Part shown: piece by piece, positions 22,195 to 35,125 of the stretch
Layout: each line of letters starts with the position of its first letter
How positions within the stretch are numbered: the first letter of the stretch is position 1
Source: Heloderma charlesbogerti
Taxonomy: Eukaryota > Chordata > Lepidosauria > Squamata > Helodermatidae
Direction: 5' to 3'
DNA length: 64,000 bases
Assembly (NCBI GenBank): GCA_026122225.1
Contig: JANEZZ010001567.1
Location: 1-64,000, forward strand
Position numbers and translations under genes: made by a program
Notes under the pieces: model-generated
What the model was told of the DNA's origin: nothing
The model's database searches: none
The model's input: the letters and a program-made list of their open reading frames with translations, nothing else

Positions 22195-22939
22195 ATATAT
22201 TTATTATTTATTTATCTGCAGCATTTTTACCCCGCTCTCTGGCCAAAAGAGGCTCCCAGAGCCTCTTACAAAGATAAGAAATAAGGCATTCCTTGCAAAA
22301 GGGTGACAATCTAAAAGACACAGCGCGAAAGGAAAAGGGATTGAGAGGGAGGAGGAAAAATGCAAAACGCGGGCACCAGTTCCTAGTTTCAAAGTTCTTG
22401 TAGGTGTTCTTTCCGGCAGGGAAGGGGGGAAACAACCTCCTGGCAGCTGCTCCTTCTCTGGCTGATGGATGGGGCCAAGTGGGACTCCCCTTGCCATGAA
22501 GTTCTTCCTGGGAGGCAGGTGGGTTTAGCCTCCCTGTGGCCGTTCTCACACCCTGCTTTTACTTCCAAAGAAACCAGGCAGGGAACAAGAAGTCCTGCTG
22601 AGAGGCTGGTGGGGGCCTCTTCTAAAGAAGGCAGACATAGGGACATAAGAAGAGCCCTGCTGAATCAACCCCCACCCGGAGTTATGAGATTTCAACCCCA
22701 TGTCTAAGCCTGAGCTGTCAGTAAATCTGGAGGATGCTATGAAAGGCGAGTAGATGTGTGCACAAAAGACTGGCAAACCAGCAGACTATCATTAAAATAT
22801 TAACAGCACTTTATTCACACTGAAGCTGAAATCAGCCTTACAACAAATTCCAGAGAATTTGAATCTCCATCTAAATCACGATTAATTAATAGCTTTTCTC
22901 ATTTCCCTGAATGAAGGAATAATTTATAGTTAAGTCGGG
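22195..22939. other. DMA upstream region, no gene recognised
   Basis: Begins with a TTTATTTATT-rich interspersed repeat (22195-22290). A minus-strand AATAAAG at about 22808 was noted; no coding exon is recognised. Confidence 0.4.
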
Positions 22940-23260
22940 CAGCCTGGGCTGTAATCGCTTTAACCACCTTCTATCTGAGTGCTCATTGGAAGGACAGATA
23001 CTGAAGCTGAAGCTCAAATATTTTGGCCACCTAATGTGAAGAGAAAACTCTCTGGAAAAGACCCTGATGCTGGGAAAGACTGAAGGCAAAAGGAGAAGGG
23101 GACGGCAGAGGATGAGATGGCTAGATACCATCACCGATGCAATGAATATGGACTTGAGCACGCTCCGGGAGAGAGCGCAGGACAGGAAGGCCTGGCATGC
23201 TGTGGTCCATGGGGTCACGAAGAGTCGGACACGACTGAACGACTGAACAACAACAAATCT
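22940..23260 (+). repeat. Bov-B LINE 3' end
   Basis: Contains GAGTGCTCATTGGAAGGACA, TTTTGGCCACCTAATG, then the terminal CGACTGAACGACTGAACAAC tail. It is 5' truncated. Confidence 0.9.
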
Positions 23261-23789
23261 GTGTTTTAAAACTTCTTCCCTCATTTCATGATCTGTTTAT
23301 TTCACAATGGGCAAACTGTAGGCAGTTACAGTAATAATATGGCCACGGTGCTTGGTTTTTACCTCCTCTCAGTAAAATGCGATTGTTCAGGCCCTTGTGG
23401 TAATTGTTTTCATCCATCTCTCTGTTATCTCTTTATCACCTTGAGGTAAACATGATTTTTAAAAGCAGTTATTCTATTAGAAACACATCAAGCAATTCAG
23501 AGGAAGGCAGTGAGGTAGTAATGGAATCAATGCATTCTTTTTTTCTGGGGCATTTGTTTCTGGGCATTTTTCTGGGGCATTAATTACAGCACCTCACATG
23601 GATTCAAAATGCCACTTTTGCAAATAGGTTATCTGTATATACATTTGATTATTTTTCATTTAAAAGGGGTGAAAATAACCTCTGAAATAACAAAATCCCA
23701 CCTGTGCTCTTCCTTGCAATAGGACTAGATCACTTCACTAGAAGTGCTTTGAACATTTCATGGCATTCCTGAAGACTTTCACCCCTCAA
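23261..23789. other. No feature recognised
   Basis: AT-rich intergenic sequence. Confidence 0.4.
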
Positions 23790-23985
23790 TCCATGCCTGT
23801 CTCAAACACAGGCTGTCCCAACATAAAGAAGGTAGTGGGCTCTCCCACACTGGAGGCATTCAAGGCGAGGCTGGACAGCCATCTGTCAGGGATGCTCTGA
23901 CTTGGATTCCTGCATTGAGCAGGGGGTTGGACCTGATGGCCTTGTAGGCCCCTTCCAACCCTACTATTCCATGATTCTATGAAAC
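23790..23985 (+). repeat. CR1 LINE 3' end
   Basis: Ends with GGTTGGACCTGATGGCCTTG and the ATTCCATGATTCTATG tail. Confidence 0.85.
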
Positions 23986-25035
23986 CAAGGGTCCATCTAG
24001 TCCAGCATTCTGTTCACACAGTGGCCAACCAACTGTCAGCCAGGAATCCACAAGCAGGGCATGAGTGCAACAGCACCCTCCCATCCATGTTCCCCAGCAA
24101 CAGATGCACAGAGGCTCACTGCCTCGGGTACTGGAGGTAGCACATAGCCATCAGGACTAGTAGCCATTGATAGCCTTTTCCTCCAGGAATTTGTCCAACA
24201 CCCTTTTAAAGCTATTGAAATTGGTGGCCATCACCACATCCTGTGGTAGAGAGTTCCATAGTTTAACTATACACCGTGTGAAGAAGCCCTTCCTTTGATC
24301 TGTCCTGAATCTCCCACCAATCAGCTGCATGGCATGACCGTGGGTTCTAGTATTATGTGAGAGGGAGAAAAAAAGTCTCTGCACTATGCATCATTTTGTA
24401 GACCTCTATCATGTCTCCCCTTAGCCTCCTGTTTTCCAAGCTAAACAAGCCCAGCTGTTGTAACCTTCTCTCCTAGGGGAGATGCTCCAGCCCCTGGATC
24501 TTGTTAGTTGCCTTCCTCTGCACTTTTTCCAGCTTTACAATATATTTTTTTAGGTATGGTGACCAGAACTGTACACAGTATTCCAAGTGTGGTTGCACCA
24601 TAGATTAGTATAGGGGCAGTATGATATTGGCAGCTTTATTCGCAATTCCATTCTTAATTATGCCTAACATGGAGCTTGTCTTTTTTACAGCAGCTGCACA
24701 TCTTCACTGAGCTGTCCACCACAACCCCAAGATCTCTTTCCTGGTCAGCCACCGCTAGCTCAGAACCCATCAGCTTATACTTGAAGTTGGGATATTTTGC
24801 TCCAACATGCATTATTTTACGCTTGCTTACATAGAACCACATTTGCCATTTAGATGACCATTCTCCCAGTTTGGAGAGATCCTGTTGGAGTGCCTCGTAA
24901 TCCCTTTTTGTTTTCACCACCCTAAATAATTTGGTGTCATCTGCAAACTTGGCCACTTCACTGCTCACACCTAATTCCAGATAATTTATGAACAGGTTGA
25001 AAAGCATTGGTCCTAATGCCCATTCCTGTGGGTTC
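23986..25035 (-). repeat. CR1 LINE, 3' part, split by another CR1
   Basis: Minus-strand reading gives LRVVKTKRDYEALQQDLSKL-like sequence and DQERDLGVVVDSSVKM. The 5' continuation is at 27094-27270. Confidence 0.85.
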
Positions 25036-27093
25036 CTGCTATTTTTAAAAAAGGAAATTCTCAAGGCACAATTACAAACAATTCCAACAAGAAAAAAAGG
25101 TGGAGGACAACAGAAGAAGCCAATGTGGCTTCACAAAAAGCTAAGAGATGACCTGAAAACAAAAAAGTACACATATAAGAAGTGGAAAGAAGGCCAAGCA
25201 ACAAAGGAAGAGTACAGGTAGGTAGCACAGAACTGCAGGGATGGAGTCAGGAAGGCTAAAGCTGAGAACAAGCTGAGATTAGCGAGGGATGCTAAAAGCA
25301 ACAAAAAAGCTTTCTTCAGCTATGTGCATAGTAGAAGACAGAGGAAAGAAATGGTGGTTCAGCTATTAAGGATGGCAAAACGATAACAGATGACAAAGAA
25401 AAGGCAGAGGTGCTCAATTCCTACTTTGGCTCAGTCTTCTCACAAAAGAGGGTCTATAAGCCCCCTGGCAAAGGCGAAGTACAGGCTGAAGGGGCAGGAT
25501 TGCAGCTTGAGACTGATAGGCATATGGTCAAGGAACACCTAATTACTTGGAATGAGTTCACATCTCCAGGGCCAGATGAACTGCATCCTAGAGTCATAAA
25601 GGAACTGGCAGAAGAACTCTCAGAACCGCTCTCAGAACCATGATTTTTGAGAAATCATGGAGGACGGGGGAAGTGGCAGATGACTGGAGGAGGGCTAACG
25701 TTGTCCATCTCTTCAAAAAGGGTAAAAAGGAGGAACCTGGGAACTACAGACCAGTCAGTCTGACATAAATCCCTGGGAAAATTCTGGAGCAGATGATAAA
25801 GCAATCCATCTGTAAGCACCTTGAAAACAATGCAGTGATTACTGGACTCCAAGATGGATTGTCAAGAACAAATCCTGCCAGATGAATCTGATCTCATTTT
25901 TGGATCAAGTCACCTCCCTTGTGGACTGTGGGAATGATGTGGACATAATATACCTCGACTTCAGCAAAGCTGTCGACAAAGTGCCCCATGATATCCTGAT
26001 GAGCAAACTAGCTCAAAGTGGGCTAGATGAAACAACGATCAGGTAGATCCACAGTTGGCTACAGAATCGGACTCAAAGAGTGCTTATCAATGGGATCTTC
26101 TCAAACTGGGGAGAGGTAACGAGCGGGGTACCGCAGGGCTCAGTCCTGGGCCCAGTGCTCTTCAACATTTGTATTAATGACTTGGAGGAGGAGATGCAGG
26201 GAGTGCTGATCAAATTTGCAGATGACACAACATTGGGCGGGATAACTAATACCTTGGAAGACAGAAACAAAATTCAAAGTGATCTTGATAGACTGGAGCA
26301 CTGGGCAGAAAACAACAGAATGACATTTAATAGGGATAAATGCCAAGTTCTGCACCTAGGAAAAAGAAACCAAAGGCACAGTTACAAGATGGGGGATACG
26401 TGGCTCAACCACACTACAAGCAAGAAGGATCTTGGAATTGTTGTCGATCACAAGCTGAAGATGAGCCAAAAATGTGATGCGGCTGCAAAAAAGGCCAATG
26501 CTATTTGAGGCTGCATTCATAGAAGCATAGCTTCCAAATCCCGGGAAGCACCAGTTCCCCTCTACTCAGCACTGGTTAGGCCTCATCTGGAGTACTGTGT
26601 CCAGTTCTGGGCACCTCACTTTAAGAAGGATGCAGACAAGCTGGAGAGGGTTCAGAGGAGGGCAACAAAGATGATCAGGGGACTGGAAACAAAGCCCTAT
26701 GAAGAGAGACTGAAAGAACTGAGCATGTTTAGCCTTGATGAGAGAAGACTGAGGGGAGATATGATAGTGCTCTTCAAGGACTTGAAAGGTTGTCCTAGAG
26801 AGGAAGGCCAGGATCTCTTCTCAATCATCCCAGAGTGCAGGACACAAAATAATGGGCTCAAGTGACAGGAAGCCAGATTCCGGCTGAACATCAGGAAAAA
26901 CCTCCTTACTGTTAGAGCAATACGACAATGGAACCAATGACCTAGGGAGGTGGTGGGCTCTCCCACGCTGGAGGCCTTCAAGACGAGGCTGGACAGCCAT
27001 GTGTCGGGGATGCTCTGACTTGGATTCCTGCATTGAGCAGGGGGCTTGTAGGCCTTGTAGGCCCCTTCCAACCGTACTCTATGATTCTATGAC
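25036..27093 (+). repeat. CR1 LINE, sense, nested inside another CR1
   Basis: Plus-strand reading gives KKPMWLHKKLRDDLKTKK, SPGPDELHPRVIKELAEELS, GVPQGSVLGPVLFN, FADDTTLGG and [13 protein letters not shown], ending in CTATGATTCTATGA. Several stops interrupt the 5' half. Confidence 0.9.
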
Positions 27094-27270
27094 TTTCCTC
27101 CATTGGGAGAATTTACCATTTATTCCTCCTGTCTACTTTCTGTTCTTTAACCAGTTACTGATCTATAAGAGGACCTGTTCTCTTATTCCATGACTGCTCA
27201 GTTCGCTCAGGAGTCTTTGGTGAGGGACTTTGTCACTTTTGGAACTCCAAGTAAACAGTGTCTACTGGAG
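27094..27270 (-). repeat. CR1 LINE, 5' piece of the split copy
   Basis: Matches the antisense CR1 sequence at 6372-6540 (CTCCATTGGGAGAATTTACC and onward) and resumes the element broken at 25035. Confidence 0.85.
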
Positions 27271-27800
27271 AACCCCTTCCTCTCTGTGCTGCCATGTCTC
27301 AGGCCATTAGCCGAGGGAGCATGAGAAGCAGGGCTTTTTCAGTGGCGGTGCTCTAGCCATTCAGTAACGGACAAGCTGCCCTGAGAAGCTGCAAAAACTC
27401 CTTTCCTGGGAGAGAATGAGCACTGGCAATTGTAGGCATGCCCCCTCTTTTTCTCTCACAGGACTTTCAGTAGCTGAAGTCCATCTGAAGTACGAGAAGG
27501 CCTTTTTTGTAATGGCACCCAACATGTGGAACTCCCTGCCTCAGGAAGTGAGGCTATTTCCTTCTTTGCCAGTGCTCTGGTATCAATTGGAAACTTTTCT
27601 ATCCTGCTCCGTTCCTTTATTTTTCTGCCTGTACTGCTTTTCGTGGGGGTGGGGTGGGGGTGTATGTGTATGCTTACTACTGCTCTTTTGATATCTTTTT
27701 GATACTGAAATGTTACCGTTAGTGTATTGTTAGACGTTGTTCCTTTCATTTCGTTAGCTGCTTTAGGCATCTCTACGTGGAGAAGCAAAGCAGTTTACAT
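27271..27800 (+). repeat. L2-type LINE 3' part, divergent
   Basis: Contains the coding remnant MWNSLPQEVRLFPSL and a 3' end with TTAGCTGCTTTAGGC and GGAGAAGCAAAGCAGTTTAC. Confidence 0.55.
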
Positions 27801-27857
27801 ATTTTGTTATTATAAAATAGACAAATCTAGTCCAGTATTCCAGTTTTCCCATAGAAG

Positions 27858-28110
27858 CCAACCATAAGAGCATAAGAAGAGCCACGCTGCATCAGACCAA
27901 GGGTCCATCTAATCCAGCTTTCTGTTCTCACAGTGGCCAACCAGAGGCTCTAATGGGAAGCCCAGACATAGGACACAAGTGCAATAGCACCCTTCTGTTC
28001 ATATTCCCCAGCATACTGCCTCTGATACTGGAGGTAGCATATACCCATCAGGACTAGTAGCCATTCATAGCCTTATTCTCCATGAATTTGTCTAACCAGA
28101 TTCCCCCCCC
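27858..28110 (-). repeat. CR1 LINE 3' fragment, antisense
   Basis: Contains GCATCAGACCAAGGGTCCAT to TAGTAGCCATTCATAGCC, matching 5255-5480. Confidence 0.8.
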
Positions 28111-29325
28111 CCCAGCAACCAGTGGAAAGCTAACAAGCAGGACATGAAGGCAAAAGACCCCTTCTGCTGTTTCATCCCAGCAACTGAATTCAGAGGTAGG
28201 CTACAATGGCTAATTCCTACATGAATTTGTCCTTAAATGTCTGCACGCCATGAAAGGCACAGAAGCCTGCAAAAAACAAAAGTTGGACATTCCTGGGAAG
28301 CTCCAGGCCCCACAGTACTTCTTTCTGCCAAAATTGACCACAAGGGGTGTTGCGGGGAGGGGAGTTTCACTCTCACTTCCTGGTCCTTTTGGAGATTCCC
28401 TTTTCTGGGTGCCCATTCTGTGTGCATGCCTGTAAAAACTGCAATGAGTCATAAGTACAAGCTTGTGTGTGTACCAGGAGGAAATTTCAAGGTCACACAC
28501 AAGTCATCTGGAGACCTTTTTAAAAGCTGAAATGTCTTAATAAATAAATAAACAAACAAACAAACAAATATATAAAAGCTTCACTGGCTCAAACTCTGCC
28601 TGTTGTGCTGGCGTTTCAATGGCATTGAGGCTGCTGTCTGACGCCATTTCTCTAGGAGCAAAAGACCCTGTGAAAAACAATGGGACACCACCCCCTTTCT
28701 GAGTAACCACGGGGTAGCATCCAGGTGTACCCCCCCTCCGGTTTCTCCCAGGAGGAGGAAGTAGGAAATCCTGTTTGGGGGATGGAGCAGTTCCAATAAA
28801 TCCAGTGTCACTTGGCTGCCCTTCAATTAAACCTGTGGCTTTTGCATGAAGGTGGAGATGAGGCTGGGGAAAACAGGAGGAACTTAATCTGTTCATACCT
28901 CTGTTCCTTGTAAGGAGTCCGGAGAAGCCACATTTCCTTTTCTAACAACTGGGGCTGGTACAGGGCGATGGAAAAGATCTCCCTCTGTGTGAAACCCTGG
29001 AGAGCCGCTACCAGAACTATTCCAAGTGGGCAATACTGAGCCAGACGAATACTCTGAGGGACCTTTTGTTAAACTCCATTCAGCATGTTCCTTATTTTGT
29101 TTAAAAAACAACCCAAATCTCTCATCTGCAGGGTGAGTATTACAGGACGCTGATGGTGGTGGGCCAGGCCGTTCCCTGAGCAAAGGGAAGTGCTTCTGGT
29201 GAGGCCTGTGCCTCCCACTTTGTGGACAGGAGGAGGTGCTACCAGAGGGACGAAGTGCACGGAGCTGTCACAGCGTAGAGGGAATCAGCAAATTCACGAA
29301 GAGGATATTAGTCCAGGATGGCTGA
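28111..29325. other. No gene recognised
   Basis: Intergenic. Contains an AAATAAACAAACAAAC tract at 28538-28572. Short overlapping ORFs have no domain. Confidence 0.4.
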
Positions 29326-29530
29326 ATGGAACCTCAATGTTCAGCAGCAGCCTATCTCAGAATACTAGAACAAGCAACAGTGGAAGGTTGTTGCCTTTGG
29401 GCCCTGCTTGTGGGCATCCGAGAGGTACCAATTGGCCATCCACTCTGTGGGAACCAGATACTGGACGAGATGGACCCACAGTCTGATCCAGCAGGGACTG
29501 CTTATATTCTTCCTGTCAGTATCTCAGTGC
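29326..29530 (+). repeat. CR1/L2-like 3' tail
   Basis: Ends GGACGAGATGGACCCACAGT then CTGATCCAGCAGGGACTGCT, a degraded LINE tail. Confidence 0.5.
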
Positions 29531-30099
29531 ACCTTCCCTGAAATTAAACCCCCTTGAAATTATTTTATGCATTATTTGTACAGTGCCATCAATGTCCACA
29601 ATGCCTTGCAGTTTTACAGGCAGAACTACAAAGGTCCCTGCCCACAAGGAGCTTACAAGCTACAACAGACAACTGGGAAAACACTGCACAGCATCAGGGA
29701 TGTCTCTTGTGTGAAATCATGAGACATGCACAGCACACCACATGGCCAATTTATTTATTTGATTTGTTGCATTTATATCCCATCGTTTCCTCCAAACGAT
29801 GGGAAAGATAATTTTGGCAGATGTACTTTCTCCCTCCCCTATCAGCGGGAAAAGCTGCATTGTCCCAGATTCTCCCAGGAAATGCACTTGGGTTCTGAGG
29901 CTGCCCCCAGACCCCTTGGAGTAGAACTCGGTCTGATGATATGCAGTTACAACCATGTGATCCTGAAGATGGCTTTTTATATGGGGCTAGCGCAGCAGGA
30001 AAGTGACTTGGACTGGTGCTTAGCACTACATTTGCAGGGCTGGAGACATCTCTGCTTCAAATCTCCCATTGGTCATGATCACATCAGGTGGCCTTGTGA

Positions 30100-30195
30100 C
30101 TCTATGGCAGCTTTCCCCAGCCTCATGCCCTCCAGAAGTATTGGACTACAACACCCATCAGCCCCAGCCAGGCTGGAGAAGGCTGCTGTACACCA
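30100..30195. mobile_element. Family 1 MITE remnant
   Basis: TGCCCTCCAGAAGTATTGGA then ACTACAACACCCATCA; only one arm is well kept. Confidence 0.55.
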
Positions 30196-30535
30196 CGTAG
30201 CAACTTTGCCAAAGCTAAAACGGGTATCAATCTGCTCAGTTGCTGACGATCCCAGGTTCAGTCCCTGGCATTTTATTCTGGTTGTACTTTTGTACTGTAG
30301 TTTTAAGCATTTATATTTTCTATTGTTTTATGTTGTACTTTGTGGTTTTTTGTGAGCCACTCAGAGTGTTTCGGCTATTGGGCAGTATACAAACGTAATA
30401 CAATTAATAAATCTCCAGCTAGGGCTGGAAAAATTCTTGTCTAAAACCCCGGAGAGCCATTGCGGCTAGTCAGTGTCAACGATACAGGGCTAGATTGACC
30501 AGGGGTCTGACAGTGTAAGGCATCTTTGGATGCTC
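30196..30535 (+). repeat. tRNA-derived SINE split by an L2 tail
   Basis: The SINE head ends in CCCAGGTTCAGTCCCTGGCA at 30269, is broken by an L2 3' end (about 30270-30411, with GAGCCACTCAGAGTGTTTCG), and resumes TCTCCAGCTAGGGCTGG at 30412, matching the intact copy at 13061-13215. Confidence 0.75.
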
Positions 30536-31389
30536 TTAAGGGTTTGGCACCACAGACTAGAGCTCTCACAGCCTACTCAGCCCTGGAGTTGTTTTAAGTT
30601 CCACTGCCCCCAACCTATCTTGTGGGATTGTTGTAAGACTGTAAATCGTCCTGTCTGTTGCAAACGATTGTGAATGTGATTTTATTTGGACCAATGGGAT
30701 TCCGAGTGCCTTTATCACACACACCCCTCCCACTATTTGAGAGGCGGCCTCCTAGGTCGCAGAGCAGTGTTTCACTGGGTTTCATCATTTCGCATCATGC
30801 TTTGAGGTTTTCACTGCATTATGCTCTTTTCCCACCTGCTCCTCTCCCTCTGTGCAGGGCTGGGGTCTCTCACGCACACTACAGCGTTAAATGCATCTGT
30901 CTGCTTGGAGGAGTCTTCTGCTCCGTAGGTTGGGGCCCTTGCATTCTGTGCGTGATCTGGCCTCTTTTCCTGCTGAAAGCTTTCTTTGCACGGAGCACGG
31001 CTGGTGCTCATTGTCGTGCTGTGCAGCATTTCTGGTTGCCTTGGCTGCATTTTGCATCGGTGGCGTGCTTGCAGCTGTGGCGTACTCCTGAAAGACACAC
31101 TGGGGGGCCCTTCCATATTGCAGGCCTATTGATGGTTTTGCAGTGCGTGATTCGTGAGCATGCGCTGCTTTGCTGTGTTCCGCAGGCTGGCCCTTGTAAA
31201 CAGAAATACTCCTGGGCATCATCTCCACCCTCTGCCCCCCGCCCCAAGCCATGCATTCTTCTATTATTATTAAGACGAGGGGGAAAGGGGCAAACGTGGA
31301 CTTTATCTGCTCCTTCTTAGCTGCTGTTCTCTTTTATCTCTTTTATATTCTTTTATACTGTTGAATCATTTCATACTCTAACATTTTAA
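30536..31389. other. No gene recognised
   Basis: Intergenic. A 220-codon plus-strand ORF (30658-31320) is cysteine- and leucine-rich without any recognisable domain. Confidence 0.35.
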
Positions 31390-34300
31390 TATGTGCCTGG
31401 GAGGACTATTGGGCAACTCAGGGGGTCGGGGAGGGGCCACAATAACTGTGGTCACGGGCAGGGGGAGGTATGGTGTTGGGGGATTAACAGGCCAGCTGAG
31501 AAGAGGGGCTAGGCACCTTACAGCTGTCCCCTCTTCTGGTTCTTCCCCCAACCTGATGGTTCCTGGCAGCCTTACCAGTCTGCCCTCGGGTCTGGTGGTG
31601 CTGCTGCTGAATGCCAGGTCGGCCCAAAATAAGACCTCCCTCATCCATGGTTTGATTGTGGATGAGGGGGCTGACCTGGCATGTATTACTGAGACCTGGG
31701 TGGGGGAACTGGGAGGGGTCACTCTCTCCCAGCTGTGCCCCTCCTGGGTACTCGGTGCAGCACCAACACCGACTTGAGGGCCGGGGAGGGGGGGTTGCCG
31801 TGGTCTATAGGAATTCAATCTCCCTCTCCAGGCTTCCTGCTCATTCGAGTGCAGATCTTGAGTGTTTGTACCTTGTGTTGGGTCCCCTGGACAGATTAGG
31901 GATTCTGTTGGTGTACCGCCCACCCCGCTGCCCACCAGTCTCCCTGCCTGAGCTGACGGAGGCGGTCTCGGACTTGGTGTTGAGGACCCCTAGATGATGG
32001 TCCTGGGGGATCTCAACTTCCATGCCGAGGCCGCTGTATCTGGGGCGGCTCAGGACTTCATAGCCGCCATGACAACCATGGGGCTGTCCCAACATGTCAT
32101 CGGCCCAACGCATACGAAAGGACACACGCTTGATCTGGTTTTCTCGACTGGGCAGGAGGATGGTGATCTGAAAGTGGAGGAATTAACATCTGTCCCTTTG
32201 TCATGGACAGATCACTTCCTGCTGAGGTTTAGACTCCTGGCAGCCTTCCCCCTCTGCAAGAGTGGGGGACCTATTAAAATGGTCCGCCCCCGGAGGTTAA
32301 TGGAATCCGATGGATTCCAGAGGGCTCTGGGGGATTTTCCTGCTGGTATGGCTGGTGCTCCTGTCGAAGCCCAGGTCGCTCTGTGGAATGCAGAGATGAC
32401 TCGGGCAGTTGACACGATCGCACCCAAGCGCCCTCTCCCTCTGAGCAGAGCCCAGCCAGCTCCTTGGTATACATCTGAGCTGAGGGCAATGAAGCAAGAA
32501 GGGAGACGGCTAGAACGCAGGTGGAGGAAAACTTGTGCTGAGTCTGACTGAACACAGGTAAGAGCCCACTATCGAGCCTACTCTGTGGCGGTGAGGGTGG
32601 CAAAGAGACAGTTCTTTTCCACCAGCATTGCATCTTTTCAGTGTCGTCCAGCGGAGATTTTCCGAGTGGTTCGCGGCCTGTTACATTCTGGGCCAGGGAG
32701 AGAGACAGTGGAACCCTCGGTGGCACGCTGTGACGAGCTTGCATGGCACTTTGAGGATAAAGTCGCTCAGATTCGTCATGAATTGGACACCACCATTAAT
32801 GCAGTTCCATTGGTAGAGGCGTTCAGAGCACCGTCTGGTCCAGTTTTATTGGATGAGTTTCAGTTACTGAGGCCTGAGGATGTGGACAAGGTGCTTGGCC
32901 AAGTCCGATCGACCACTTGTGTGCTTGACCCTTGCCCTTCATGGCTTATTAAATCAAACAAGGAGGGGTTGTCCGGCTGGGTCCAGGAGGTTGTAAATTC
33001 CTCCTTGAGAGAGGGAGTGGTGCCTGCCGCTTTAAAAGAGGCAGTAATTAGACCACTCCTGAAAAAGCCTAACCTGGACCCAGAGGATGTTAACAATTAT
33101 AGGCCAGTGGCCAACATCCCCTTCCTGGGCAAGGTGCTTGAGCGGGTGGTTGTAGGACAGCTCCAGGCACTCTTGAATGAAACGGATTATCTAGATCCAT
33201 TTCAATCGGGCTTCAGGCCTGGTTTTGGAAGGGAAACTGCCTTGGTCGCCCTGTGGGATGACCTCTGCCGGGAGAGGGACAAGGGGAGTGCGACCCTGTT
33301 GATTCTCCTGGACCTCTCAGCGGCTTTCGAAACCATCGACCATGGTATCCTTCTGGATAGGTTGTCTGGGTTGGGAGTTGGAGGCACTGCACTACAGTGG
33401 TTCCGCTCCTACTTGGATGGCCGATTCCAGAAGGTGGTGCTGGGGGATTATTGCTCTGTGCCATGGCAATTGTGCCATGGGGTTCCACAGGGCTCTATTT
33501 TATCCCCCATGCTGTTTAACATCTACATGAAACCGCTGGGGAAGGTTATCCGGAGGTGTGGGCTGAGGTGCCATCGATATGCGGATGACACCCAGCTCCA
33601 CCTCTCTTTCTCATCGAAACCACGTGAGGCAGTGGCTGTTCTGAACCAGTGCCTGGGCACGGTAATGGACTGGATGAGGGCCAATAAACTGAAACTCAAT
33701 CCAGACAAGACGGAGGTACTGTTAGTGGGTGGTTCGTCTGCCCGGCTAGGTGATATTCAACCTGATCTGGAGGGGGTTGCACTCCCCGTAAAGGATCGGG
33801 TTCGTAGTTTGGGGGTGCTCTTGGATCCAGAACTGTCACTTGAGGCACAGGTGAACTCAGTGGCACGGAGCACTTTTTATCAGCTTAGGCTGGTATACCA
33901 ACTACGCCCTTATCTGGACAGAGATAGCCTAGCTACAGTTACCCATGCTCTGATAACTTCTCGTCTGGATTACTGCAATGCGTTATACGTGGGGCTGCCT
34001 TTGAAAACGGTCCGGAAACTTCAGCCGGTCCAAAATAGGGCAGCAAGATTGTTAACAGGGACTGGCCTGCGAGCTCATATTACGCCAGTACTTTTCCAGC
34101 TGCACTGGCTGCCAGTCCATTTCCGGGCCCGATTCAAAGTGCTGGTGTTAACACTCAAAGCCCTTAACGGCTTGGGGCCAGGTTACCTGAAGGATCGCCT
34201 CCTCCCATATGTGCCTGCCCGGACCTTAAGATCATCCTCAGCGGCCCTTCTCCGTGAGCCCCTGCCAAAGGAAGCGAGGCGGGTGGCTACTAGGAGGGGG

Positions 34301-34632
34301 GCTTTTTCTGCTGTGGCACCCCGGCTCTGGAATGAGCTCCCTAGTGAGGTTCGCCTGGCACCTACATTGTACTCCTTTCGGCGCCAGGTGAAGGCCTTTT
34401 TATTTTCCCAGGCATTTTAGCTTTCTAAATTTTTATCTTTGCTGTTTTAAATCTGTATTTTAAACTCCTGCACTGCTGCTAGGTTTTATTGTGGTTGTAT
34501 TGTTATATTGTGGTTTTAATGTTCTATATATTTTAAATTGTTTTATTGTGTGTTGTTTGGTTTTAATGTTTGTGAACCGCCCAGAGAGCTTCGGCTATTG
34601 GGCGGTATAAAAATGAAATAAATAAATATTAT
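31390..34632 (+). mobile_element. L2-type LINE, nearly full length
   Basis: The endonuclease domain starts about 31600 (LLNARSAQNK, ITETWVGE), continues with GDLNFHAEA and SWTDHFLLRF, then a 611-codon uninterrupted reverse transcriptase ORF (32585-34420). Motifs there are NNYRPVANIPFLGKVLERVV, LDLSAAFETIDH, GVPQGSILSPMLFN and the catalytic YADDTQLHLSF. The 3' end has GAACCGCCCAGAGAGCTTCG, GGGCGGTATAAAAATG and an AAATAAAT tail. Two frameshifts (near 31770 and 31995) and one TGA (32549) break the rest. It is the most intact mobile element in the window. Confidence 0.9.
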
Positions 34633-34639
34633 ATAGCAC

Positions 34640-35125
34640 CTCTTCCTATGACGAAATGCACAGGTAATCTAAGGCACCAATGACCTTTTTCATGAGAGCC
34701 AGACTGAATGGCAACAAAGGCAGTCTAGTACAAGTACACATACCCTGTGCTTTGTGTGATTCTTTTTGATGTTTTACTACACTTTGCAGTTAAAAAAAAG
34801 CAAGTGATTACTTTTTAGACAGCAATGGAATCCCCACCCCAACATCTGGTTGCCACCTCTTTTCTAGTATGCAACGGTAATTGTTCCAGCTGCCAAATAG
34901 GCAGATGTTCAACAAATGCCTTTCTAGCACAGAGATGTGAATGATAGCAAAAGCTGCATTCCTTGATCTTCTGCCTGTTATGCAATTGTTCAAGGCACAG
35001 AGTGCAGCTAGGGAAGGGGAACTGGTGATCCGACTGGCAGTAGTTTCTGAGTGGGGAAGAGACATCTGCTGTTGTTTGTCCTATTATTCTGTAAAGACTC
35101 ATGTCCCTTGATGGTGCTTTATAAA
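34640..35125. other. No gene recognised
   Basis: Intergenic sequence between the L2 element and the short repeat array upstream of the CpG island. Confidence 0.4.

Noticed and set aside
22805..22815. Minus-strand AATAAAG as the end of a gene upstream of DMA
   Set aside because: No coding exon is recognised on the minus strand to its right that could belong to it; probably chance or a repeat tail.
30658..31320. 220-codon plus-strand ORF
   Set aside because: No domain, no splice context and low-complexity hydrophobic content, with overlapping antisense ORFs.
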